Part shown: positions 1 to 5,026 of the stretch, piece by piece
Position numbering within the stretch: the stretch's first letter is position 1
How the letters are laid out: each line of letters opens with the position of its first letter
Origin: an uncultured Actinomycetes bacterium
GTDB taxonomy: Bacteria > Actinomycetota > Actinomycetes > Nanopelagicales > Nanopelagicaceae
DNA: 5,026 nt
Reading direction: 5' to 3'
Assembly (NCBI GenBank): GCA_903865885.1
Contig: CAIPLJ010000013.1
Span: 1-5,026, forward strand
Position numbers and translations under genes: made by a program
The notes under the pieces: model-generated
What the model saw: the letters and a program-made list of their open reading frames with translations, nothing else
Told to the model about the DNA's origin: nothing
Databases searched by the model: none

Positions 1-681
1 AAAATCGAAGCGATTAAAGGCGTTTCAGTTGTCGTAAACCAAGGTGAGATCGTCACACTCATTGGTGCAAATGGTGCCGGTAAGACAACAATTCTTAAGA
101 CCATTTCGGGTCTTCGTCCAGTATCAAGTGGTGAAATTACATTTGATGGAGCAAATATCAACAAGATCCCCGCACACGAGCGCGTGGATCTCGGTATCTC
201 GCAAGTTCCTGAAGGTCGCGGAATCTTCCCTGGTATGACAGTTCTCGAAAACCTTGAGATGGGTAAGTTCAACCGTAAAGACCGTAAGGCTGAGATGCAC
301 GAAGATCTTGAGCGCGTCTACACCTTGTTCCCACGATTGAAAGAACGTGCGACACAAGCTGGCGGAACTTTGTCAGGTGGAGAACAGCAGATGCTTGCAA
401 TGGGTCGCGCTCTGATGGCACGTCCGAAGGTCTTGTTACTTGATGAGCCTTCTATGGGTCTTGCACCTCAAATGATTGCAAATATCTTCCGTATCATCAC
501 CGAGATCAATAAACAGGGCGTAACAATTCTCTTGGTTGAACAGAATGCACAGCAGGCTCTACAGCGTGCACACCGTGCCTACATTCTTGAAACCGGAAAT
601 GTTACAAAGGAAGCTGCGGCATCAGATCTTCTCAATGATCCAGCTGTCCGCGAGGCATACCTCGGAACTGGTGCTCACTAA
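1..681 (+). CDS. livF: Branched-chain amino acid ABC transporter ATP-binding protein LivF (5' partial)
   Basis: The frame is open from base 1 to TAA at 679-681 and gives 226 residues; by comparison with E. coli LivF (237 aa, from memory) about 15 N-terminal residues lie off the left edge. Seen in the sequence: Walker A GANGAGKTT (residues 22-30), Q-loop Gln68 in ISQVPEGRGIFP, ABC signature LSGGEQQ (124-130), Walker B VLLLDEP (144-150), and the LVEQNA segment where most ABC ATPases have the switch histidine. VPEGR, VEQNA and the end AVREAYLG are hallmarks of LivF rather than its partner LivG. In this family LivF and LivG form the cytoplasmic ATPase pair that drives LivH/LivM permeases, fed by a periplasmic or lipoprotein binding protein, to import Leu/Ile/Val or related amides and amino acids. 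The other subunits are presumably upstream, outside the window. Substrate cannot be told from this subunit. A likely terminator follows at 702-750. Confidence 0.93.
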   Translation, partial: KIEAIKGVSVVVNQGEIVTLIGANGAGKTTILKTISGLRPVSSGEITFDGANINKIPAHERVDLGISQVPEGRGIFPGMTVLENLEMGKFNRKDRKAEMHEDLERVYTLFPRLKERATQAGGTLSGGEQQMLAMGRALMARPKVLLLDEPSMGLAPQMIANIFRIITEINKQGVTILLVEQNAQQALQRAHRAYILETGNVTKEAAASDLLNDPAVREAYLGTGAH

Positions 682-686
682 AAAAC

Positions 687-1094
687 TTAAGGATTGAGAA
701 TGAGGCAGGTGATGCGAGCAGTACATGTTCGCGCACCTGCCTCGTTTGTTATCACGATCTCATAGACGCACAAAGTGCGACCTAATGAAATGGGCGTGGC
801 AACTGCAGTAACAAAACCGCTTGTTGCTGATTTATGGTGAGTGGCATTGATATCGACGCCCACAATTTTGCGATCAGGACCTGCGTGTAGCTGAGTGCCG
901 ATAGAACCGAGAGATTCAGCGAGAACGACATTTGCTCCACCGTGGAGTAGTCCCATTGGTTGAGTATTTCCATCAACTGGCATGCGAGCCACCAAGCGTT
1001 GCGGTGAGACTTCAAGCATTTCGATACCCATCTTGATATCGAGAGCGCCTTGTCCGCGTTCTTTGATGATTGCTAAGTAATCAGGTTCGGTCAT
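687..1094 (-). CDS. Hotdog-fold acyl-CoA thioesterase, YdiI/MenI/PaaI-like
   Basis: A complete 135-residue protein, the usual size for a single hotdog domain. The central block PVDGNTQPMGLLHGGANVVL, followed by AESLGSIG, closely resembles E. coli YdiI (MenI): Gln45, His51 and Glu60 match the YdiI active-site Gln48, His54 and Glu63, and the downstream KIVGVDINATHHKSA strand also aligns. Family members hydrolyse acyl-CoA thioesters in the cytosol, for example 1,4-dihydroxy-2-naphthoyl-CoA in menaquinone synthesis or phenylacetyl-CoA type compounds; the substrate here is not decidable. I chose the ATG at 1092-1094 because the family begins near this point and a TATAAACT -10-like element lies just upstream. 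In-frame starts farther upstream (ATG at 1125-1127 or 1164-1166) would run into polA. There is no Shine-Dalgarno sequence, so translation is probably leaderless or nearly so. It stops 5 bp from the livF stop, in convergent orientation, and is divergent from polA. Confidence 0.9.
   Translation of the reverse strand: MTEPDYLAIIKERGQGALDIKMGIEMLEVSPQRLVARMPVDGNTQPMGLLHGGANVVLAESLGSIGTQLHAGPDRKIVGVDINATHHKSATSGFVTAVATPISLGRTLCVYEIVITNEAGARTCTARITCLILNP
702..750 (+). terminator. Probable intrinsic terminator of the livF transcript, inside the 3' end of the opposing gene
   Basis: Bases 702-711 (GAGGCAGGTG) pair perfectly with 734-743 (CACCTGCCTC). After a small asymmetric internal loop (712-713 against 733), 714-720 (GCGAGCA) pairs with 726-732 (TGTTCGC, one G-U), closing on the 5-nt loop 721-725. 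That is 17 pairs, followed on the plus strand by the U-rich trailer GTTTGTT (744-750). It begins 20 nt after the livF stop, as expected for a Rho-independent terminator. On the minus strand the nearest T run (bases 680-685 read in reverse) is 16 nt past the stem, so use as terminator for the thioesterase gene is less likely. The hairpin lies wholly in thioesterase codons 118-131. Confidence 0.7.
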
Positions 1095-1117
1095 AGTAGT
1101 TGAGTTTATATCTATGA
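1091..1117. repeat. Dyad TCATAG-N15-CTATGA in the divergent intergenic region
   Basis: TCATAG (1091-1096) and CTATGA (1112-1117) are perfect inverted repeats whose centres are 21 bp apart, about two helical turns. The left arm covers the thioesterase start codon and the right arm overlaps the candidate polA -10 hexamer. The geometry would suit a dimeric regulator, but 6-bp arms built largely from start-codon and -10 sequence can arise by chance. Confidence 0.25.
1103..1110 (-). promoter_or_regulatory. Candidate -10 element for the thioesterase gene
   Basis: Read on the minus strand, bases 1110-1103 are TATAAACT. This contains TATAAA (5/6 to TATAAT) and TAAACT, which fits the actinobacterial TANNNT pattern. 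The element ends 8-10 nt before the ATG at 1094, so the transcript would start within a few bases of the start codon, consistent with the missing ribosome binding site. No convincing -35 hexamer was seen about 17 bp upstream, which is common for such promoters. Confidence 0.45.
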
Positions 1118-1118
1118 T
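1113..1118 (+). promoter_or_regulatory. Candidate -10 element for leaderless polA
   Basis: TATGAT matches the -10 consensus TATAAT at five of six positions. It is followed by exactly 7 nt (GAGCGCC) and then ATG at 1126, the spacing expected when transcription starts at the A of the start codon. The stretch before the ATG has no Shine-Dalgarno sequence. This arrangement (TANNNT, 6-7 nt, ATG) is well known for leaderless actinobacterial mRNAs, and it is the main reason for choosing 1126 over the two upstream ATGs, which lie within the hexamer itself. The -35 region at about 1090-1095 (GTCATA) is weak. Confidence 0.5.
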
Positions 1119-1125
1119 GAGCGCC

Positions 1126-3735
1126 ATGGCTACGAAGCGTCTGCTCTTGATAGATGGACATTCCATGGCCTACCGAGCATTCTTCGCACTTCCTGCCGAG
1201 AACTTCACAACGGCTCAAGGCCAGCACACCAACGCTATTTATGGCTTTGCCACGATGCTGATCTCACTACTTAAAGAAGAGAAACCGACGCATGTCGCTG
1301 TTGCCTTCGACGTATCTCGCAAAACTTTCCGCACCGAGATATTTCCCGAGTACAAAGCCAATCGCGCAAAGACTCCCGATGAATTTCGTTCGCAGATGTC
1401 ATTTCTTCACGATCTTGTCAAAGGATTCGGCATCAGCCAATTTGAAATTGAAGGCTTTGAGGCAGATGACATCATTGCAACCATTACAAAGCGAGCCGAG
1501 AAAGAGGGAGCCGACGTACTTATATGTACGGGCGATCGCGATAGCTTCCAATTAGTTACCGATCAGACGACAGTTCTTTATCCCAAGCGTGGTGTATCCG
1601 AAATGGCTCGCATGACGCCGGCTGCAGTATTTGAAAAGTATGGAATGACGCCAGAGCAATATCCAGATTTCGCAGCTCTGCGTGGAGATCCAAGTGATAA
1701 CTTGCCATCCATCCCGGGCGTTGGCGAGAAGACTGCCGCTAAGTGGGTTGTTGAATACGGATCACTCCAAGAATTACTCAAGCAGGTTGATGGTGTCGGC
1801 GGCAAGGTCGGTGAATCACTACGCGGAAATATTGAGAATGTAAAACGAAATCGCGAACTTACTCAGCTGATTCATGATGCGCCGATGGAATTTGAAATCG
1901 ATGCGCTGGCATGGAGCGGTGTTGCAGAATCTGATCTGACCGCACTCTTTGAGCAGCTTGAATTTCGGACTCTCAAAGACCGCCTGAAAGTTATCTCTTC
2001 TACACCCACGGCTTCGACTACGAAGAAGAGTGATAAGACTGCAGAACCAGAGTTCTCACTCTTCGGTTCAGATATTGATTCAGCTGTACTTACAGCTGAT
2101 GAAGTTAGCGCCAAGATCGCAGCCCACACAGGAGCGATTTCGATCGCATACGAGCTACACGAAGATCGATTGCATCGTTATGCAATCGCTCTCGATAAAG
2201 GCAGAGCCTTCCTAGTTCACTCATCCGATATGGGGGAGTGGGCGGTTGATTCTTCTATTGAGAAAATCGCTCATGATGCAAAGGCAGTTGCACGCGAGAA
2301 TGGGCTAACAGGTGTCGCATTTGATACATCCCTTGCTGCATACCTGGTTAACCCGGGTGTTCGAGCACAGGAAGTATCAGATCTTCTCGAGCGATGGGGA
2401 GATGGAAGCCAGATTGATCAATCATCACCTGAACAGAAACTCTTAACTACGGCATGTGCGTTATTTGGGCTTCGTGATTCGCTGACTAAGGAACTCGACG
2501 ATCGCGGACTCACCAAGCTCTACCGAGAACTTGAGCTACCTATCGCTGACTTATTAGCGTTGATGGAGAACAGGGGAATCGCTGTCGATAAGAAGGGCCT
2601 TGAAACACTTGCCACTTTCTTTGATGGCGAAGTTGCTCGCGAGACGAAGATTGCACATGAGTCAGCTGGACATGAATTTAATGTGGCATCTCCTAAGCAA
2701 TTGCAGGTAGTTCTCTTTGATGAACTTGGCCTACCCAAGACAAAGAAGATTAAGACTGGTTTCACCACCGATGCAGATGCGCTCACATGGCTCTTTGAGA
2801 AGACATCACACCCAGTACTTGCTGCGCTCCTTCGCATTCGCGAGACAAAGAAGCTTGCGACCACTATTGAAGGCTTGCTCGTAGAAATTCAAAAAGACAA
2901 GCGCATACATACTCACTTTGCGCAGACTGTTGCAGCCACTGGGCGACTTTCATCAGTCGGCCCCAATTTGCAGAATATTCCAGTACGTACCGAAGAAGGG
3001 CGCAAGATTCGCAACTGTTTTATTGCAGGAAGTGGATATGACGCGCTGCTGACTGCCGATTACAGCCAGATTGAGATGCGCATCATGGCTCACCTATCCA
3101 ATGACGATCATCTTCTGAAAGCATTTGAATCTGGCGAGGATCTACATGCAACAGTTGCAGCAGAAGTCTTCGGCGTTAAACCGACAGATGTGGACCCTGA
3201 GATGCGTCGGCAAATAAAGGCGATGTCATATGGGCTGGCATATGGCCTGAGCTCCTACGGCCTCGCTGCACAGTTAGATTTATCGCCTTCAGCGGCACAA
3301 GATCTTATGGATCGATACTTTGAACGTTTCGGTGGAATTCGCGACTATCTCAAGACAGTCGTCGAGGATGCTCGCAAAGTGGGTTACACCGAGACCGTTA
3401 TGGGACGCAGACGATATCTTCCAGATTTACTCCACGATAATCGTCAGCGCCGCGAGGTAGCAGAACGCATGGCTCTTAATGCTCCGATTCAAGGATCGGC
3501 TGCCGACATTATTAAACAAGCGATGCTCAATGTGCAGAGTGCACTGGTTGCAGGAAAATTCAAGTCACGACTTCTGTTGCAGGTTCACGATGAATTGATC
3601 CTTGAAGTTATTACAAAGGAAATTGATGATGTATCAGAACTTGTGCGAGTTCAGATGGGTAAGGCATATCCACTGAAAGCACCTCTCGATGTCTCAGTTG
3701 GTATTGGTAAGAGCTGGAACGAAGCAGCGCACTAA
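1126..3735 (+). CDS. polA: DNA polymerase I (5' nuclease, inactive proofreading domain, family A polymerase)
   Basis: 869 residues from ATG 1126; in-frame ATGs at 1114 and 1117 would add four or three residues. The 5'-3' nuclease domain (about 4-290) keeps the metal ligands: Asp10 (LLIDGHSMAYRAFF), Asp62, Glu112/Asp114/Asp115 (FEADD), Asp137/Asp139 (TGDRD), Asp188/Asp191 (GDPSDN), then the helix-hairpin-helix PGVGEKTAAKW. A Ser/Thr/Lys-rich linker (about 292-308) leads to a 3'-5' exonuclease-like domain (about 315-485) without the catalytic acids; the DxE site reads Ala341-Tyr-Glu343. The polymerase domain has motif A DYSQIEMR (645-652), O-helix Arg694, Lys698, Tyr702 and Tyr706, and motif C QVHDE with Asp822. 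The enzyme removes RNA primers, fills gaps and works in excision repair. Loss of proofreading and Tyr at the E. coli F762 position are usual for actinobacterial Pol I. At 869 aa it is somewhat shorter than mycobacterial Pol I (just over 900 aa, from memory). Its TAA overlaps the stop of the convergent MFS gene. Confidence 0.98.
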   Translation: MATKRLLLIDGHSMAYRAFFALPAENFTTAQGQHTNAIYGFATMLISLLKEEKPTHVAVAFDVSRKTFRTEIFPEYKANRAKTPDEFRSQMSFLHDLVKGFGISQFEIEGFEADDIIATITKRAEKEGADVLICTGDRDSFQLVTDQTTVLYPKRGVSEMARMTPAAVFEKYGMTPEQYPDFAALRGDPSDNLPSIPGVGEKTAAKWVVEYGSLQELLKQVDGVGGKVGESLRGNIENVKRNRELTQLIHDAPMEFEIDALAWSGVAESDLTALFEQLEFRTLKDRLKVISSTPTASTTKKSDKTAEPEFSLFGSDIDSAVLTADEVSAKIAAHTGAISIAYELHEDRLHRYAIALDKGRAFLVHSSDMGEWAVDSSIEKIAHDAKAVARENGLTGVAFDTSLAAYLVNPGVRAQEVSDLLERWGDGSQIDQSSPEQKLLTTACALFGLRDSLTKELDDRGLTKLYRELELPIADLLALMENRGIAVDKKGLETLATFFDGEVARETKIAHESAGHEFNVASPKQLQVVLFDELGLPKTKKIKTGFTTDADALTWLFEKTSHPVLAALLRIRETKKLATTIEGLLVEIQKDKRIHTHFAQTVAATGRLSSVGPNLQNIPVRTEEGRKIRNCFIAGSGYDALLTADYSQIEMRIMAHLSNDDHLLKAFESGEDLHATVAAEVFGVKPTDVDPEMRRQIKAMSYGLAYGLSSYGLAAQLDLSPSAAQDLMDRYFERFGGIRDYLKTVVEDARKVGYTETVMGRRRYLPDLLHDNRQRREVAERMALNAPIQGSAADIIKQAMLNVQSALVAGKFKSRLLLQVHDELILEVITKEIDDVSELVRVQMGKAYPLKAPLDVSVGIGKSWNEAAH
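2167..2188. repeat. Perfect 9-bp inverted repeat with CGTT loop, inside polA
   Basis: CGATTGCAT (2167-2175), loop CGTT, ATGCAATCG (2180-2188). It falls in codons 348-355 of the degenerate exonuclease-like domain. No U tract follows on either strand, so it is not an intrinsic terminator. It may be a chance hairpin or a site of translational pausing; no function can be assigned. Confidence 0.35.
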
Positions 3736-4958
3736 GTAGTCGTGGTGGCGTTATCTTTCATCGCTTCGAGATCTTCCTCAGGAGTAGGAATTCGATCTGC
3801 TGCATGTAGTCGTGATTTTCCTGCTGTAAGAATTAAGAAACCGATTGCGATGCAGAATGTAGTAATCCAAAGAGCAATTGTTGGTGATTGATGTTCGGAG
3901 ATGACACCACCAGCTGCCGACCCAATCGACATCAGTGTTCCTTCAACAGTCCAGAGCCAGCCCATCATTGCAGTCGGTGAACCTTTCGGACGGATTGCCT
4001 CCATCACTTCCCAATAAAAGACTTGGATGGCGCCACCGAACAATCCAAGAAATCCTCCTGCGACAATCATCGTCCAACTTGGATGGCTGATTGCCATCGG
4101 GATCGATGCAAAAATCCAGAGCCCATATGTAGTCCGCATCGCCTTGAGCGAAGATGTGCGTTTAGATACAAGTCCGGCAAGTAATCCACCAAAGATATTT
4201 GAGACACCCATTGCCGTAAATATCCAAGCGGTCAGATAAGGAACCTTTTCGATTGTTGTAAATGCGGGGACTGCAACATCGAATACCCCCCAACCAAAAC
4301 CGATAAAGCATCCTTCTATCATCAGTAGCTGAAGAGGCTTATGTCTCCAGAGTGGAACGTGGTCTGCTGTTTTCTTTTCCGGAATCCAGCTACGCGAAAT
4401 CTTGGTAATTGCCAATGAACCGCCACCAATTAACATCAGCGCACCGCAGATATTGAGAGGAAGTGATGGGTGCGATGAAAGGGCGAGGGATGTAGCAATT
4501 ACTGGTCCGACAACACCGGCCGCACTCATAATCGCCGTATCCATCGCATAAGCCGTTCGGAGAAAATCATCAGTCACAACAATTTTCCATAAAGGCCGCA
4601 CCGATAAATTAATTGGGGGAGCACTGAGTCCCATTACAAATGCGAAGATCAACATCAAAGGTTTTGAATGCATTGCATTGAGTGCAAATGCCATACCGGC
4701 ATACCCTGGAACCATGACTCGTAATGGCCATGTCTGTCCATACTTATCCATTATCGAACCGCGAATACCTGCTGTAAACGATCCTGCTGCGGCATTCAAA
4801 CCAATTGCGAGACCAGCAAATGAAATAGATCCGGTCGCTTGTTCGACTTTAAAAAAGATTCCAAGTCCGACCATTCCATATGCGACTCGAGCGGGAAAGC
4901 AGGCGAGAATAAGGACCCATACATTGGGAATTCGGAATAACTCGGCATAACGCTTCAT
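3732..4958 (-). CDS. Major facilitator superfamily transporter, 12 TM, substrate unknown
   Basis: A 408-residue integral membrane protein. Hydrophobic segments suggest 12 helices at about 12-37, 44-66, 80-96, 99-117, 142-162, 166-186, then, after a charged central loop (187-208), 209-231, 241-263, 275-291, 295-316, 330-353 and 358-379. The loop between helices 2 and 3, GIRGSIMDKYG (64-74), is a recognisable variant of MFS motif A (GxxxDRxG). The second-half equivalent, LVSKRTSS, is weak. The N-terminus (MKRYAELFRIPNVW...ARVAYGMVGLGIF) resembles a widespread actinobacterial MFS group of unknown substrate, often labelled drug or sugar efflux; neither is supported specifically here. The C-terminal tail (380-408) is hydrophilic, acidic and ends in four Thr. 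ATG 4956-4958 has no Shine-Dalgarno sequence; it may be coupled to an upstream frame by an ATGA overlap or be leaderless. The TAG stop overlaps the polA TAA by four bases. Confidence 0.88.
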   Translation of the reverse strand: MKRYAELFRIPNVWVLILACFPARVAYGMVGLGIFFKVEQATGSISFAGLAIGLNAAAGSFTAGIRGSIMDKYGQTWPLRVMVPGYAGMAFALNAMHSKPLMLIFAFVMGLSAPPINLSVRPLWKIVVTDDFLRTAYAMDTAIMSAAGVVGPVIATSLALSSHPSLPLNICGALMLIGGGSLAITKISRSWIPEKKTADHVPLWRHKPLQLLMIEGCFIGFGWGVFDVAVPAFTTIEKVPYLTAWIFTAMGVSNIFGGLLAGLVSKRTSSLKAMRTTYGLWIFASIPMAISHPSWTMIVAGGFLGLFGGAIQVFYWEVMEAIRPKGSPTAMMGWLWTVEGTLMSIGSAAGGVISEHQSPTIALWITTFCIAIGFLILTAGKSRLHAADRIPTPEEDLEAMKDNATTTT

Positions 4959-5026
4959 TGCATCGTAATCGTACTGCGAAGCTCAATTTTTATGCGGGGA
5001 TTTGCCTGTAATTCACCCTCGCCCGT
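4955..5026 (-). CDS. Possible 3' end of an upstream gene, coupled to the MFS gene (partial, unrecognised)
   Basis: On the minus strand a frame is open from the window edge for 23 codons (TGEGELQANPRIKIELRSTI, then TMQ) and ends at TGA 4957-4955, which overlaps the MFS start codon as ATGA, a typical arrangement for translationally coupled genes. Its codons (GAG, GGT, CGC, ATT) resemble those of neighbouring genes. A second minus frame is open until TAA at 4992-4990 (ending RARVNYRQIPA) but uses CGG and AGG, which are rare here, so it is less likely. The third minus frame stops early. The peptide is too short for me to recognise, and the open frame could be chance over 69 bases. Confidence 0.4.
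   Translation of the reverse strand, partial: TGEGELQANPRIKIELRSTITMQ
4968..4973 (-). promoter_or_regulatory. Candidate -10 element for the MFS gene (alternative to coupling)
   Basis: On the minus strand TACGAT (4973-4968) is immediately repeated as TACGAT (4967-4962), followed by GCA and the ATG at 4958. The first copy fits TANNNT and ends 9 nt before the start codon, so a transcript beginning close to the ATG is possible. No -35 hexamer is apparent at the right distance, and the site would lie inside the proposed upstream frame. Confidence 0.25.

Noticed and set aside
541..560. LivF lacks the usual switch histidine (LVEQNA rather than an EHD-like segment)
   Set aside because: This is the normal state for LivF-type ATPases, including E. 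coli LivF, so it is not a defect.
1095..1166. Upstream in-frame starts that would lengthen the thioesterase by 11 or 24 residues
   Set aside because: The added residues overlap polA coding sequence, lie upstream of the likely -10 element and do not resemble the N-termini of the family.
1515..1530. Short inverted repeat CGTAC-TTATAT-GTACG in polA
   Set aside because: Five-base arms within coding sequence are expected by chance in a window of this size.
2520..2864. Long open frame antisense to polA (114 codons, minus strand)
   Set aside because: Serine- and cysteine-rich composition with no recognisable domain; it mirrors the strong codon pattern of polA on the other strand.
3769..3798. Imperfect hairpin AGATC-TTCCT / AGGAA-(TTC bulge)-GATCT about 35 nt past the polA stop, considered as the polA terminator
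   Set aside because: It has a 3-nt bulge, A/T-rich pairs and no U tract after it on either strand; it is explained as coding sequence for the MFS tail.
4678..4950. Plus-strand open frames antisense to the MFS gene (here and at 4027-4239)
   Set aside because: No family resemblance and proline/isoleucine-rich shadow composition opposite clear transmembrane coding sequence.
4992..5026. Plus-strand ATG at 4992 as a possible start of a downstream gene (for example rpsA, which commonly lies near polA in actinobacteria)
   Set aside because: No ribosome binding site or -10 element at the right spacing, and the encoded MRGFACNSPSP does not resemble a ribosomal protein S1 start.

Overview
The window looks like a piece of an actinobacterial chromosome with moderate G+C (roughly 45-50% by eye) and very compact gene packing. 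The DNA polymerase I is strikingly like the mycobacterial/streptomycete type: a tyrosine in the O-helix, a dead 3'-5' exonuclease domain and an AALNAPIQGSAADIIK-type finger region. Near-zero intergenic spacing, moderate G+C and start codons without Shine-Dalgarno sequences suggest a streamlined actinobacterium, such as the freshwater Nanopelagicales (acI) group. That lineage guess is inference; the phylum-level call is firmer.

Layout, left to right. (1) Positions 1-681, plus strand: the 3' part of a livF-type branched-chain amino acid ABC transporter ATPase, its N-terminus cut by the window edge. (2) Positions 687-1094, minus strand: a complete YdiI/MenI/PaaI-like hotdog acyl-CoA thioesterase, convergent with livF with only 5 bp between the stops. 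A strong hairpin with a U-rich trailer, probably the livF terminator, lies inside the last codons of the thioesterase. (3) Positions 1126-3735, plus strand: polA, divergent from the thioesterase across about 30 bp that hold two nearly overlapping -10 elements. (4) Positions 3732-4958, minus strand: a 12-TM major facilitator superfamily transporter whose stop overlaps that of polA by 4 bp. (5) Positions 4955-5026, minus strand: a possible end of another gene, overlapping the MFS start by ATGA.

There is no common pathway across the window. It is a housekeeping neighbourhood: amino acid import, acyl-CoA hydrolysis, DNA repair/Okazaki fragment processing and an unassigned efflux/uptake carrier. 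No stretch over 300 bp lacks a gene, and I saw no RNA gene, mobile element, CRISPR array or origin. I did not find a new biological system. The points worth a second look are the very tight overlapping regulatory signals (a terminator within an opposing gene, back-to-back leaderless promoters, convergent stop overlap) and some features of the polymerase.
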